Source: Thermoplasmata archaeon
GTDB taxonomy: Archaea > Thermoplasmatota > Thermoplasmata > Lutacidiplasmatales > UBA184
Direction of reading: 5' to 3'
NCBI GenBank assembly: GCA_030037695.1
Contig: JASHQF010000025.1
Coordinates: forward strand, 1 to 6,491
Length of the DNA stretch: 6,491 nucleotides
Below, in pieces: positions 1 to 5,009 of the stretch; positions within the stretch are counted from its first letter, which is position 1, and each line of letters starts with the position of its first letter. A program made the position numbers and the translations under genes. The notes beneath the pieces were generated by a model. It was not told where the DNA came from. It searched no databases and saw nothing but the letters and a program-made list of their open reading frames with translations.

Positions 1-9
1 CGGTGGGGG

Positions 10-468
10 ATGATCGTCTTCGGAGCCCTGCTTGTCGTTCTCGCCATCATCCTGCTCGCGCTCGGGGCCAGCGAGTATTCGACGACGACCAGCAAGCAGA
101 TCCAGGCGTCCGAGTTCTGGACGATCGACGAGGGCGCCGTCACCGCCGAGTCTGCGCAAGTCAGCTGGCACGGGAGTCCGTCCACGATGCACGTCTACCT
201 CGTCAAGGGCGTGGCGAAATGCCCCCCCACCTCGGGGATCCTCGTCAACCGCACTGGGTCGAAGGGGGGGTTCTCGGTCACCCTGCAGGCCGGGGGGACC
301 TACGAGATGTTCGCCTGCTCCAACGGCGCGCTGATCGAGCTGAACGTCACCCTGGCGGTGACCGGCGGCGTTAGCTGGGCGGTCGTCTTCGGGGGGGCGT
401 TCGGGCTCATCGGGCTCCCGCTCCTTTTGATCGGCCTTCGAGGGCACGCTCCGTCCAACCTCGACTGA
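10..468 (+). CDS. Small two-TM membrane protein with an extracytoplasmic domain (hypothetical)
   Basis: A 152-aa protein I do not recognise as a named family. Residues 2-19 are a continuous hydrophobic segment (VFGALLVVLAIILLALG), which would act as a signal anchor. Residues 121-143 form a second hydrophobic helix followed by a short tail (RGHAPSNLD). The stretch between (about 21-118) is polar, rich in Thr, Ser, Gly and Val and beta-like. It has two cysteines (C71, C103) that could form a disulfide and two N-glycosylation sequons (NRT at 80, NVT at 112). I infer one outer beta domain tethered at both ends. Start: ATG at 10 is the first Met, but the frame is open to the window edge (codons for R-W-G). 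An Arg before the anchor helix would suit a membrane protein, so the true start may lie upstream. It converges on the methyltransferase gene, with 44 nt between the stops. Confidence 0.72.
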   Translation: MIVFGALLVVLAIILLALGASEYSTTTSKQIQASEFWTIDEGAVTAESAQVSWHGSPSTMHVYLVKGVAKCPPTSGILVNRTGSKGGFSVTLQAGGTYEMFACSNGALIELNVTLAVTGGVSWAVVFGGAFGLIGLPLLLIGLRGHAPSNLD

Positions 469-512
469 CGGCGCGACGGGATCCGCGCCCTCCGGCGGGC
501 GGCGCGGGGCCC

Positions 513-1121
513 CTAGCGGCGTCGGGGCTGAGGGCGAGAACGGCGGCGCAGGCGAGCCCGGTACGTGGCGAGACCGTGAGGCCGGCCCGGTCCTTCGAAC
601 GTGGTGCGTTCGAACAGGAACTCCGCCTCGAACGCCGCGGTGACCTCCGCGAGGGAAGGGCGGTGCGGGGGGCCGAACTCGGTCGTCTGTTCCCGCCCGA
701 TCCACGACAGCAGGAACGCGCCCCCTCGGCGCACGACGCGCGCCGCCTCGCGCGCGTACTCCGCCCGCCGGGCGATCGGCAGGGTATGGAAACAGCCGTG
801 GTCCACGAGGCCCACGAACCGCCCGCGCGCGTACGGGAGGTCGAGCGCGTCCGCCACCCGCACCTCGACGCGGAGATGCTCGCGGTCGGCCCTCGCTTGG
901 GCCGAGCGCACGGCCTCGGGCGCCAGATCGACGCCGTGGGCCTCGAACCCTTCGCGGGCGAGATACAGGACGTTCGAGCCCGCGCCGCAGCCCACATCGA
1001 GGACGGGGCTCTTCGGGGGGAGGAACCGGTCGGCGACGGCCGCCACGACCTCGGGGCTGGGGTCGGGACTGAACCACGGGAGTTCCTCGAACGGCTTGGC
1101 GCGGTAGATCGACGACCACAT
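513..1121 (-). CDS. Class I SAM-dependent methyltransferase
   Basis: A 202-aa Rossmann-fold methyltransferase. Motif I is LDVGCGAGSN (41-50), the SAM glycine loop. The acidic residue at the end of beta-2 is D65 (GVDLAP), expected to bind the ribose hydroxyls. Motif II contains VADALDLPY with D91 near the adenine. DHGCFHTLP (107-115) then RRGGAFLLSW (131-140) resemble the motif IV-VI region of TehB/thiopurine-methyltransferase-like small-molecule enzymes; the substrate is unknown. The opening MWSSIYRAKPFEELPWF matches the usual N-terminus of that group, so I prefer the ATG at 1121. An in-frame GTG at 1166 would add 15 residues rich in Ser, Arg and His that do not look conserved. A weak AT-rich element (minus strand CTATCT, plus 1149-1154) lies about 30 nt before 1121 and could be a TATA box. 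The last 14 residues are mostly Arg and Pro, an odd basic tail. The gene is downstream of the VOC gene on the same strand with a 142-nt gap. Confidence 0.9.
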   Translation of the reverse strand: MWSSIYRAKPFEELPWFSPDPSPEVVAAVADRFLPPKSPVLDVGCGAGSNVLYLAREGFEAHGVDLAPEAVRSAQARADREHLRVEVRVADALDLPYARGRFVGLVDHGCFHTLPIARRAEYAREAARVVRRGGAFLLSWIGREQTTEFGPPHRPSLAEVTAAFEAEFLFERTTFEGPGRPHGLATYRARLRRRSRPQPRRR

Positions 1122-1263
1122 CGCGTGGTGGCGCCGCGAGCTGCCTCGAGATAGCGGAGGCGTCACGATCCGGAGCGCCCGAACGGCCCGCGGGCCAAAG
1201 CGTCTCCCTCGGCCCCGCCGGTGGCCGAAGGGAACGCGACCGGACGGCTCGCGGATCCGCTGG

Positions 1264-1653
1264 TCAGTCCGTCCGGTTCGAGAGGAGGAACTCGTTGCCG
1301 TCCGGGTCGGCGAACGCCGCGCGGACGAACGATCCGAGCGCGGACTCGACGGTCGTCGGTTGCAGGGTGATCGCGCCGCCCCGGCGGGCGATCTCGCGGC
1401 AGGCGGCGGCCGGATCGGGGTGATGAAAGACGATCCCCGAGACGGTCCCCGGCTCGCGCCCCCCTTCGCCGGGTCCTTGGACGTGCATCGTGAGCAGGGT
1501 GGTGCTGTTGGGGAGGGCGAAGACGAGGCGACCCGCGCGCTCGTCCGAGAGGAGCGCGCGGAGCCCGAGGACCTCCGTGTAGAACCGCTGCGCCCGCGGC
1601 ACGTCGCGGATGTGTACGGTCACGGAGTGGAGCCCCGCCACCACCTCGCTCAT
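1264..1653 (-). CDS. VOC superfamily protein (glyoxalase/bleomycin-resistance/dioxygenase fold)
   Basis: A 129-aa single-domain VOC protein, the normal length for the family, probably a dimer with metal sites built from paired beta-alpha-beta-beta-beta modules. The first module has LHSVTVHIRDVPRAQRFYTE (8-27) followed by VLGLRAL, the usual opening with the FYxxVLGL helix. The second ends in AFADPDGNEFLLSN (113-126), the classic C-terminal strand. Plausible metal ligands are H9, H57 (TMHV), H77 or H78 (VFHHPD) and E121. Members isomerise, epimerise or cleave small substrates, or sequester antibiotics. The substrate cannot be told from sequence. Start: ATG at 1653, supported by a TATA-like element about 28 nt before it and by the position of the first conserved strand just after residue 8. 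It probably has its own transcript, separate from the coiled-coil gene ending 98 nt upstream. Confidence 0.9.
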   Translation of the reverse strand: MSEVVAGLHSVTVHIRDVPRAQRFYTEVLGLRALLSDERAGRLVFALPNSTTLLTMHVQGPGEGGREPGTVSGIVFHHPDPAAACREIARRGGAITLQPTTVESALGSFVRAAFADPDGNEFLLSNRTD

Positions 1654-1676
1654 CGGTGCCGGCAGCGAGTCGCGTG

Positions 1677-1684
1677 CGTTAACG
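1677..1684 (-). promoter_or_regulatory. TATA-like element for the VOC gene
   Basis: The minus strand reads GGAACCGTTAACGC. The AT core GTTAAC is centred about 28 nt before the ATG at 1653, in otherwise very GC-rich intergenic DNA. This spacing fits an archaeal TATA box serving a leaderless mRNA. The purine-rich GGAAC just upstream could serve as a BRE. No Shine-Dalgarno sequence is visible between it and the ATG. A promoter role is inference. Confidence 0.45.
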
Positions 1685-1751
1685 GTTCCGCGGCGCGCGC
1701 ACGTTCCGGGCGGGGTTACCCGGGCGTTTCCCGAGAGTATCGGGGCCGCCG

Positions 1752-3701
1752 CTACGTCGGGGGGGCGACGTCCGCCGGGGGACCCACGGGCGCCGGCGGG
1801 GGCGGGCTTCCCGGCGCCCGCGCTGCTGCGGGGGGAGCGGCTCCGGCGCGGCGGCCGGCCCGATCACGGTAGACTCGGTAGAACTCCTGCTCCTGTTTCT
1901 CCGTGATCCAGCCCTCCTTCCGGAGCGAGATGAGCCCTTCCTGCAACCGCGCGAGAACGTCGGGGTCGACCAGCACGTCGGCCGCCCGGGTCAGCTCGGC
2001 GGTCGCCGCCGCGAGCCAAGGGTCCCGCGCCAGCGCGGCCTCCATCGTCGGGCGGAGGACCTTGTCGAACTGCGCCGTCCGTGGCTCGAGCGGGAGCACG
2101 ATCCCTCCGAACAGACGCCGGAGCGCCCCGGTGATCCCGACCCCGGCCCGGACCTGCATCGGAGGGAAGACGATCTGCCGCGTGCCCCGGGAGCTCCGCA
2201 GCGTCGCCATCCAGAGCGGGAACCAGATCACGCGCGCGGAGCTCAGCGACGGCAGGGGAAGGAAGTAGCCCGACAGGAGATTGCGCTGCGTCGACCGCGC
2301 CGCGATCTGGCCGTCGATCGTCTGGAGGAGCTCGGCCGCGACGGCGAGATAGTCGTCCCGGAACAGTTCGATCTCCGCGAGGGCCCGCGCCCCCTCCCGT
2401 TCGACGTCGACGACCTTGCCGATCGCCCGCTCCTGGTGGGCGCGCTGCGCCTCGTGGACCTTCTCGATTGCCTGGCGGCTGGCCGCAAGCTGCCGATGGG
2501 CCGTCCGGAGCTCGTTCTGGGACTGCCGGCTCCGTGCGACGTGGGGGGCGGGATCCCCGCGCCGGTGGGTCGCCCGGAACGCGAGCTGGCCCGAGGTGGA
2601 GATCGCCGTCTCATGGCGCGCCACGGTCCCCTGGGTCCTCCGGATCACCTCGAGATGGCGGACGACCTCGGCGTGGTGGCTCTGCTGGAGCTCGGCGATC
2701 TCGGCCTGGGCGGCCGCGAGGGCCGCCTCGACCTTCGCCTGGGAGTCCAGGTCGGCCTTGCGGTAGTCGTCGTCGAGCCGTTGTCGCGTCGCCTCCGAGA
2801 TCTTCTCGATGCCGCTCCGGATCGCGCCGAGCCGCTGGAGGTCCCCGTCGAACCGGTCGAGCCAGCTGCGCATCTGGTTCACGAGATCGTGGTACCAGCC
2901 GACATCGTGGCGGGCCGGCAAGAACCCGGCGTGGGGCGCCTGCGGGTCGCTGCGGAACCGGCTCTGCGAAAGGACGTCGAACAGGAGCGGAGGGTCGAGC
3001 GGAAGGAACCCTTCGACCGTGAGCACCTCCGACCCCGGATCCCGGTTGAAGTGCGGCGTCAGCCCGCGCATCTGAGCGAGGTACTGGGTCGGCGCGAGGG
3101 CGCCGTCCAGGAGCGGCTGGACCCCGTCCATCGGGGGGAGTAGCGTGTAGCGGAACGTCCGCTTCCACACCCCGGTCCCATCGAAGATCGCTGCCGAGGC
3201 GTCCGGTCCGGAGTGCACGATGAGGAACGGCCAGAACAGGCTCGCGATCGCGTCGACCTCCTCGTCGAAGCTCCCCGCGAACCGATTGAGGATCGCGCGC
3301 CGATCGGTCTCGACGGCGATCAAGATCGTCGCGAGGACCGTCGGTTCGGGAAGCTCCCGCGTCTCCCCCGACGGCTCGTTGACCATGGCGAAGCCGAGCG
3401 TCACCTCGTCCGGCTCCCAGGCGGGCGGGGGTTGCACCACCGACCCTCGGCGCGGTTGCGCCTTCGCCGCGCGTTTCGCTAGCTCGTCGAACGATTCGCG
3501 CGTGGGGGGGGCCAGAGGCGCCGCGGGGGAGTCGGAGGTTGCGCCCGGTTGCGGCGAGGTCGTCGGGGTCGCGCTCGAGGGCGCGCCCGCGTCCGGCGAC
3601 GGCGGCCCGCCGGGGGGAAGTTCCGCCCCGTCAGCTCCTTCCGGAGCCGTCTCCTCGGACGCCTTCTTCTTCGTCGAAGGACCGCGTTTGGACCGCGGCA
3701 C
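1752..3701 (-). CDS. Large coiled-coil protein of unknown function, with disordered N- and C-terminal tails
   Basis: A 649-aa protein I cannot assign to a family. Regions in order: a basic, low-complexity head (1-70; SKRG, TKKK, then Pro/Ala/Ser/Thr-rich), probably disordered; a globular region (about 95-270) with strand-like VLATILIAV (122-130) and a hydrophobic patch ASLFWPFLIVHSGPD (153-167); a long charged helical region (about 275-470) rich in Ala, Gln, Glu and Arg, probably coiled coil; a conserved-looking segment (about 475-540) with YFLPLPSLSSARVIWFPLW and QIVFPPMQVRAG; a helical part (545-615) with RLQEGLISLRKEGWITEKQE; and a Pro/Ala-rich tail. There are no cysteines, signal peptide or convincing TM helix, so it is probably cytosolic. 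The frame stays open upstream to 4631. I chose the GTG at 3701 because a TATA-like box lies 28-29 nt before it and the basic head starts there; GTG at 3710 is the alternative. A scaffold or filament-like role would be a guess. Confidence 0.85.
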   Translation of the reverse strand: MPRSKRGPSTKKKASEETAPEGADGAELPPGGPPSPDAGAPSSATPTTSPQPGATSDSPAAPLAPPTRESFDELAKRAAKAQPRRGSVVQPPPAWEPDEVTLGFAMVNEPSGETRELPEPTVLATILIAVETDRRAILNRFAGSFDEEVDAIASLFWPFLIVHSGPDASAAIFDGTGVWKRTFRYTLLPPMDGVQPLLDGALAPTQYLAQMRGLTPHFNRDPGSEVLTVEGFLPLDPPLLFDVLSQSRFRSDPQAPHAGFLPARHDVGWYHDLVNQMRSWLDRFDGDLQRLGAIRSGIEKISEATRQRLDDDYRKADLDSQAKVEAALAAAQAEIAELQQSHHAEVVRHLEVIRRTQGTVARHETAISTSGQLAFRATHRRGDPAPHVARSRQSQNELRTAHRQLAASRQAIEKVHEAQRAHQERAIGKVVDVEREGARALAEIELFRDDYLAVAAELLQTIDGQIAARSTQRNLLSGYFLPLPSLSSARVIWFPLWMATLRSSRGTRQIVFPPMQVRAGVGITGALRRLFGGIVLPLEPRTAQFDKVLRPTMEAALARDPWLAAATAELTRAADVLVDPDVLARLQEGLISLRKEGWITEKQEQEFYRVYRDRAGRRAGAAPPAAARAPGSPPPPAPVGPPADVAPPT

Positions 3702-3725
3702 GACGTGCACGAAGGGCGGTCCATC

Positions 3726-3734
3726 GGTATAAGG
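3726..3734 (-). promoter_or_regulatory. TATA-like element for the coiled-coil gene
   Basis: The minus strand reads CCTTATACC, the clearest AT-rich hexamer in several hundred bases of GC-rich DNA. Its TATA centre is about 28.5 nt before the GTG at 3701, nearly the same spacing as the element before the VOC gene. There is no Shine-Dalgarno sequence in between, so a leaderless transcript starting at or next to the GTG is the natural reading. No clear purine-rich BRE precedes it (the upstream bases are GGCCGCGG). Confidence 0.55.
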
Positions 3735-3742
3735 CCGCGGCC

Positions 3743-3760
3743 GGAACAGCCCGCGGTTCC
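3743..3760. promoter_or_regulatory. Imperfect dyad upstream of the coiled-coil promoter
   Basis: GGAACAGC followed by CGCGGTTCC forms an inverted repeat: GGAAC (3743-3747) pairs with GTTCC (3756-3760) and two inner base pairs also match. It sits about 9 bp upstream of the TATA-like element of the coiled-coil gene, where an archaeal activator might bind. GC-rich DNA makes short dyads common, so this is only a candidate operator. Confidence 0.2.
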
Positions 3761-3935
3761 CGCCCCTCCGATCCCCGCCGGGGGGTCGTTCGACCGGTGC
3801 TCGGAGTTGCCCGACGCCGTGCTTCCCACGCAAGGGGGTTGCGCCCGCCGTGGGTCCGGTCCGGCCCGTGGGGAACGGTCCCGGGCGAAACGACCTTGAA
3901 GGGGCCCTCCTTCCGGGGGCCAGCGCGAGGGTTTC
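3761..3935. other. Intergenic stretch with no supported gene
   Basis: Between the upstream region of the coiled-coil gene and the candidate plus-strand ORF I see no RNA gene or convincing CDS. Reading frames here are open only because of GC content and give Arg/Pro/Gly-rich peptides. From about 3850 the DNA shows weak, out-of-phase echoes of the 27-bp repeat (GTCCGGTCCGGCCCGTGGGG; GGGGCCCTCCTTCCGGGGG), suggesting that the array once extended this way. Confidence 0.4.
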
Positions 3936-4610
3936 GTGGGGGAGCATCGAACTCCGGTCCGGGACCGAGGCCATCTCGACCTCGTTTCCGACCCCGGCTC
4001 GCGGGACCTGGTCCGCGACGGCGCCCATCGGGACCTGACCCAAGGCAGGGGACTGCAGGACCTCCTCCGCGACCTTGGGCTCCAGGAAGCGGTCAAGGTC
4101 GGCGCGGTGGTGGGGGGCAAGCTCCGCGAGGTGCCCGCTACCAGCGCGCTCCGTTCGCTCCCGTCCGCCGTGTTGTTCGAGCGGGAGTTGCCGCAGGAGC
4201 CTCCCGCCTCCGGGCTGCGCCCCGGACCGTACCTTCCGATGATCGGGCCGGCGTGCGACCGGGGCGAGGAGGATCTCCTGCGGGATCCCGGGCGTCGCGA
4301 CCTGAGCCGCGACGGCATCTCTCGGGACTTGAGGTTCGCTCCTGGGGTGCAGGACCGGGTGCGGGACCCCGGGGCGCGGGAGCTCCGGGCGTTGGGGGCG
4401 ATCCGTAGCGGCACGCTTCCGCCCGAGATCTTGCTCTCGTCGACCGGGTCGCGCTCGGGTGCGATCGCTTCGCGCCCTTCCCGCAAGGGGGTCGACCCTC
4501 CCGCGGGTCGAACGCCGACCCCGGCGCGGACCTCGTCGCTCAGCCGCCCCTCTCGGCCGCCCCTCTCCGCGCGCCGCCCAGGGCGTCGCCTTCCCCGACG
4601 GGCGCGCTAG
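3936..4610 (+). CDS. Possible nonapeptide-repeat protein (uncertain CDS)
   Basis: A 224-codon frame from GTG 3936 to TAG 4608, with no recognised family. It reads the 27-bp repeat as 9-residue units. Block 1: TPVRDRGHL, DLVSDPGSR, DLVRDGAHR, DLTQGRGLQ, DLLRDLGLQ, EAVKVGAVV. Block 2, 98 codons later: DLLRDPGRR, DLSRDGISR, DLRFAPGVQ, DRVRDPGAR, ELRALGAIR. The consensus is (D/E)L-x-R-D-x-G-x-(R/Q). By hand count over 4005-4481 (about 159 codons), A/T is about 13% at third positions and 23% at first positions. The third-position figure matches a sample of the neighbouring coiled-coil gene (9 of 72 codons). The opposite frame (continuous with that gene) uses this frame's first positions as its wobble, so it fits coding less well. 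Against coding: the last 65 residues are Arg/Pro/Ser-rich filler, the start is weak (GAGGG only 4 nt before GTG) and there is no homology. It could also be a decayed gene or a non-coding array. Confidence 0.3.
   Translation: MGEHRTPVRDRGHLDLVSDPGSRDLVRDGAHRDLTQGRGLQDLLRDLGLQEAVKVGAVVGGKLREVPATSALRSLPSAVLFERELPQEPPASGLRPGPYLPMIGPACDRGEEDLLRDPGRRDLSRDGISRDLRFAPGVQDRVRDPGARELRALGAIRSGTLPPEILLSSTGSRSGAIASRPSRKGVDPPAGRTPTPARTSSLSRPSRPPLSARRPGRRLPRRAR
3949..4404. repeat. Degenerate 27-bp tandem repeat in two clear blocks
   Basis: Six contiguous 27-bp units start at 3949, 3976, 4003, 4030, 4057 and 4084. Five more start at 4270, 4297, 4324, 4351 and 4378, all without gaps. The core consensus is GGACCTSSTCCGCGACC, then CSGGSC and a variable end usually finishing in C. 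Hand-aligned pairs: 4003 vs 4297, 20 of 27 identical; 4057 vs 4270, 19 of 27; 4270 vs 4351, 19 of 27. Chance would give about 8-9 at this GC content. The DNA between the blocks holds more worn units with a few indels, for example GCTCCGCGA at 4121-4129 and GCTCCG at 4148-4153. Units at equal rank in the two blocks tend to resemble each other, suggesting a 294-bp duplication of a multi-unit segment. Being a multiple of three, the period keeps every reading frame, as in protein-coding repeats. It is not CRISPR: there are no conserved repeats separated by unique spacers. Confidence 0.75.
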
Positions 4611-4648
4611 CCCGTGCCCCGAGTGACGCAAGGTACCTCGCGGCGGGC

Positions 4649-4654
4649 GAAGGA
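4649..4654 (+). promoter_or_regulatory. Shine-Dalgarno-like site before the ABM gene
   Basis: GAAGGA lies 3 nt before the ATG at 4658. The spacing is short, but it is the only purine-rich match near this start and it supports the ATG. No TATA-like element is visible about 28 nt upstream, which would suit translation from a leadered mRNA. Confidence 0.35.
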
Positions 4655-4657
4655 CCG

Positions 4658-4948
4658 ATGGAACTCACGATCATCGCCCGGTTCCGCGCGCTCGAGGGAC
4701 GAGAGGGGGAGGCGGAGGCCGCGATCCGGGAGGTGCTCCCTCCCACGCGGGGCGAGGCGGACTGCCTCGGGATCCATGCCTACCGCGCGACCCGAGACCG
4801 CCGGCTGTTCTTCGTGCACTCACGCTGGAAGGACGAGGCGGCGTTCGAGCGGCACGCCGCGCTGCCGCACACCGTCCGGTTCCTCGAACGCATCGGTCGA
4901 GTGACCGACCCTCCCCCCGACATCGTTCGGACGGTGCTTCTGGCGTGA
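4658..4948 (+). CDS. ABM-domain (YgiN-like) monooxygenase family protein
   Basis: A 96-aa protein, the usual size for a stand-alone antibiotic-biosynthesis-monooxygenase (ABM) domain, a dimeric ferredoxin-like alpha+beta barrel. The first strand is ELTIIARFRALEG (2-14), followed by the helix GREGEAEAAIREVLPPTR (14-31) and the strand CLGIHAYRATRDRRLFFVHS (36-55). The family hallmark is SRWKDEAAFERHAALPHTVR (55-74), with the F-x-x-H-x-x-x-x-H pattern at F63, H66 and H71. Relatives are cofactor-free quinol monooxygenases, haem-degrading enzymes, or proteins that protect cells from quinones or aldehydes. Nothing here picks one of these roles. W57 and the histidine pair are likely pocket residues, by family knowledge. 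The start at ATG 4658 fits the beginning of the first strand. The gene is followed, 61 nt after its stop, by a DAO-family FAD oxidoreductase on the same strand, possibly co-transcribed, though a perfect inverted repeat separates them. Confidence 0.88.
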   Translation: MELTIIARFRALEGREGEAEAAIREVLPPTRGEADCLGIHAYRATRDRRLFFVHSRWKDEAAFERHAALPHTVRFLERIGRVTDPPPDIVRTVLLA

Positions 4949-4970
4949 CCGCAGGCTCCCGAGCCTGCGG
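4949..4970 (+). terminator. Perfect 10-bp inverted repeat after the ABM stop codon
   Basis: CCGCAGGCTC and GAGCCTGCGG are exact reverse complements separated by two bases (CC), beginning directly after the TGA at 4946-4948. In RNA this would fold into a strong GC hairpin with an 8-bp stem and a 6-nt loop. No T-tract follows (the next bases are GCGAGGGCGA), so it is neither a standard bacterial intrinsic terminator nor an archaeal T-rich terminator. It could stall or protect the 3' end of the upstream mRNA, or act as a DNA operator for the oxidoreductase gene starting 40 nt further on. Confidence 0.4.
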
Positions 4971-5009
4971 GCGAGGGCGATCGTTCCCGGACTGCGAACT
5001 CGCCGGGGC

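Noticed and set aside
594..614. 8-bp inverted repeat TTCGAACG / CGTTCGAA with a 5-nt loop
   Set aside because: It lies inside the methyltransferase coding sequence and arises from two Phe-Glu codon pairs (FERTTFE), so coincidence is the simpler explanation.
576..1154. Plus-strand frame opposite the methyltransferase
   Set aside because: The minus strand carries intact SAM motifs; the plus peptide is Arg/Glu/Gly-rich shadow.
1122..1166. GTG start at 1166 for the methyltransferase
   Set aside because: The 15 added residues are Ser/Arg/His-rich. Family-like sequence begins at the internal Met, and there is no ribosome-binding site at the GTG.
2436..3143. 235-codon plus-strand frame inside the coiled-coil gene
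   Set aside because: Antisense shadow: the heptad-like Ala/Gln/Glu pattern is on the minus strand, and the plus frame reads as Leu/Arg/Gly/Pro filler.
3949..4404. CRISPR array
   Set aside because: The units are contiguous and diverged with no unique spacers of constant length; no cas-like gene is present.
3479..4486. 335-codon minus frame across the repeat array
   Set aside because: Its peptide is almost all Ser, Arg, Pro and Gly. It overlaps the start of the coiled-coil gene in another frame and has no motif.
4489..4498. 10-bp palindrome GGGTCGACCC
   Set aside because: It is short and in GC-rich repeat-like DNA with several other GTCGA copies nearby; no positional link to a promoter.
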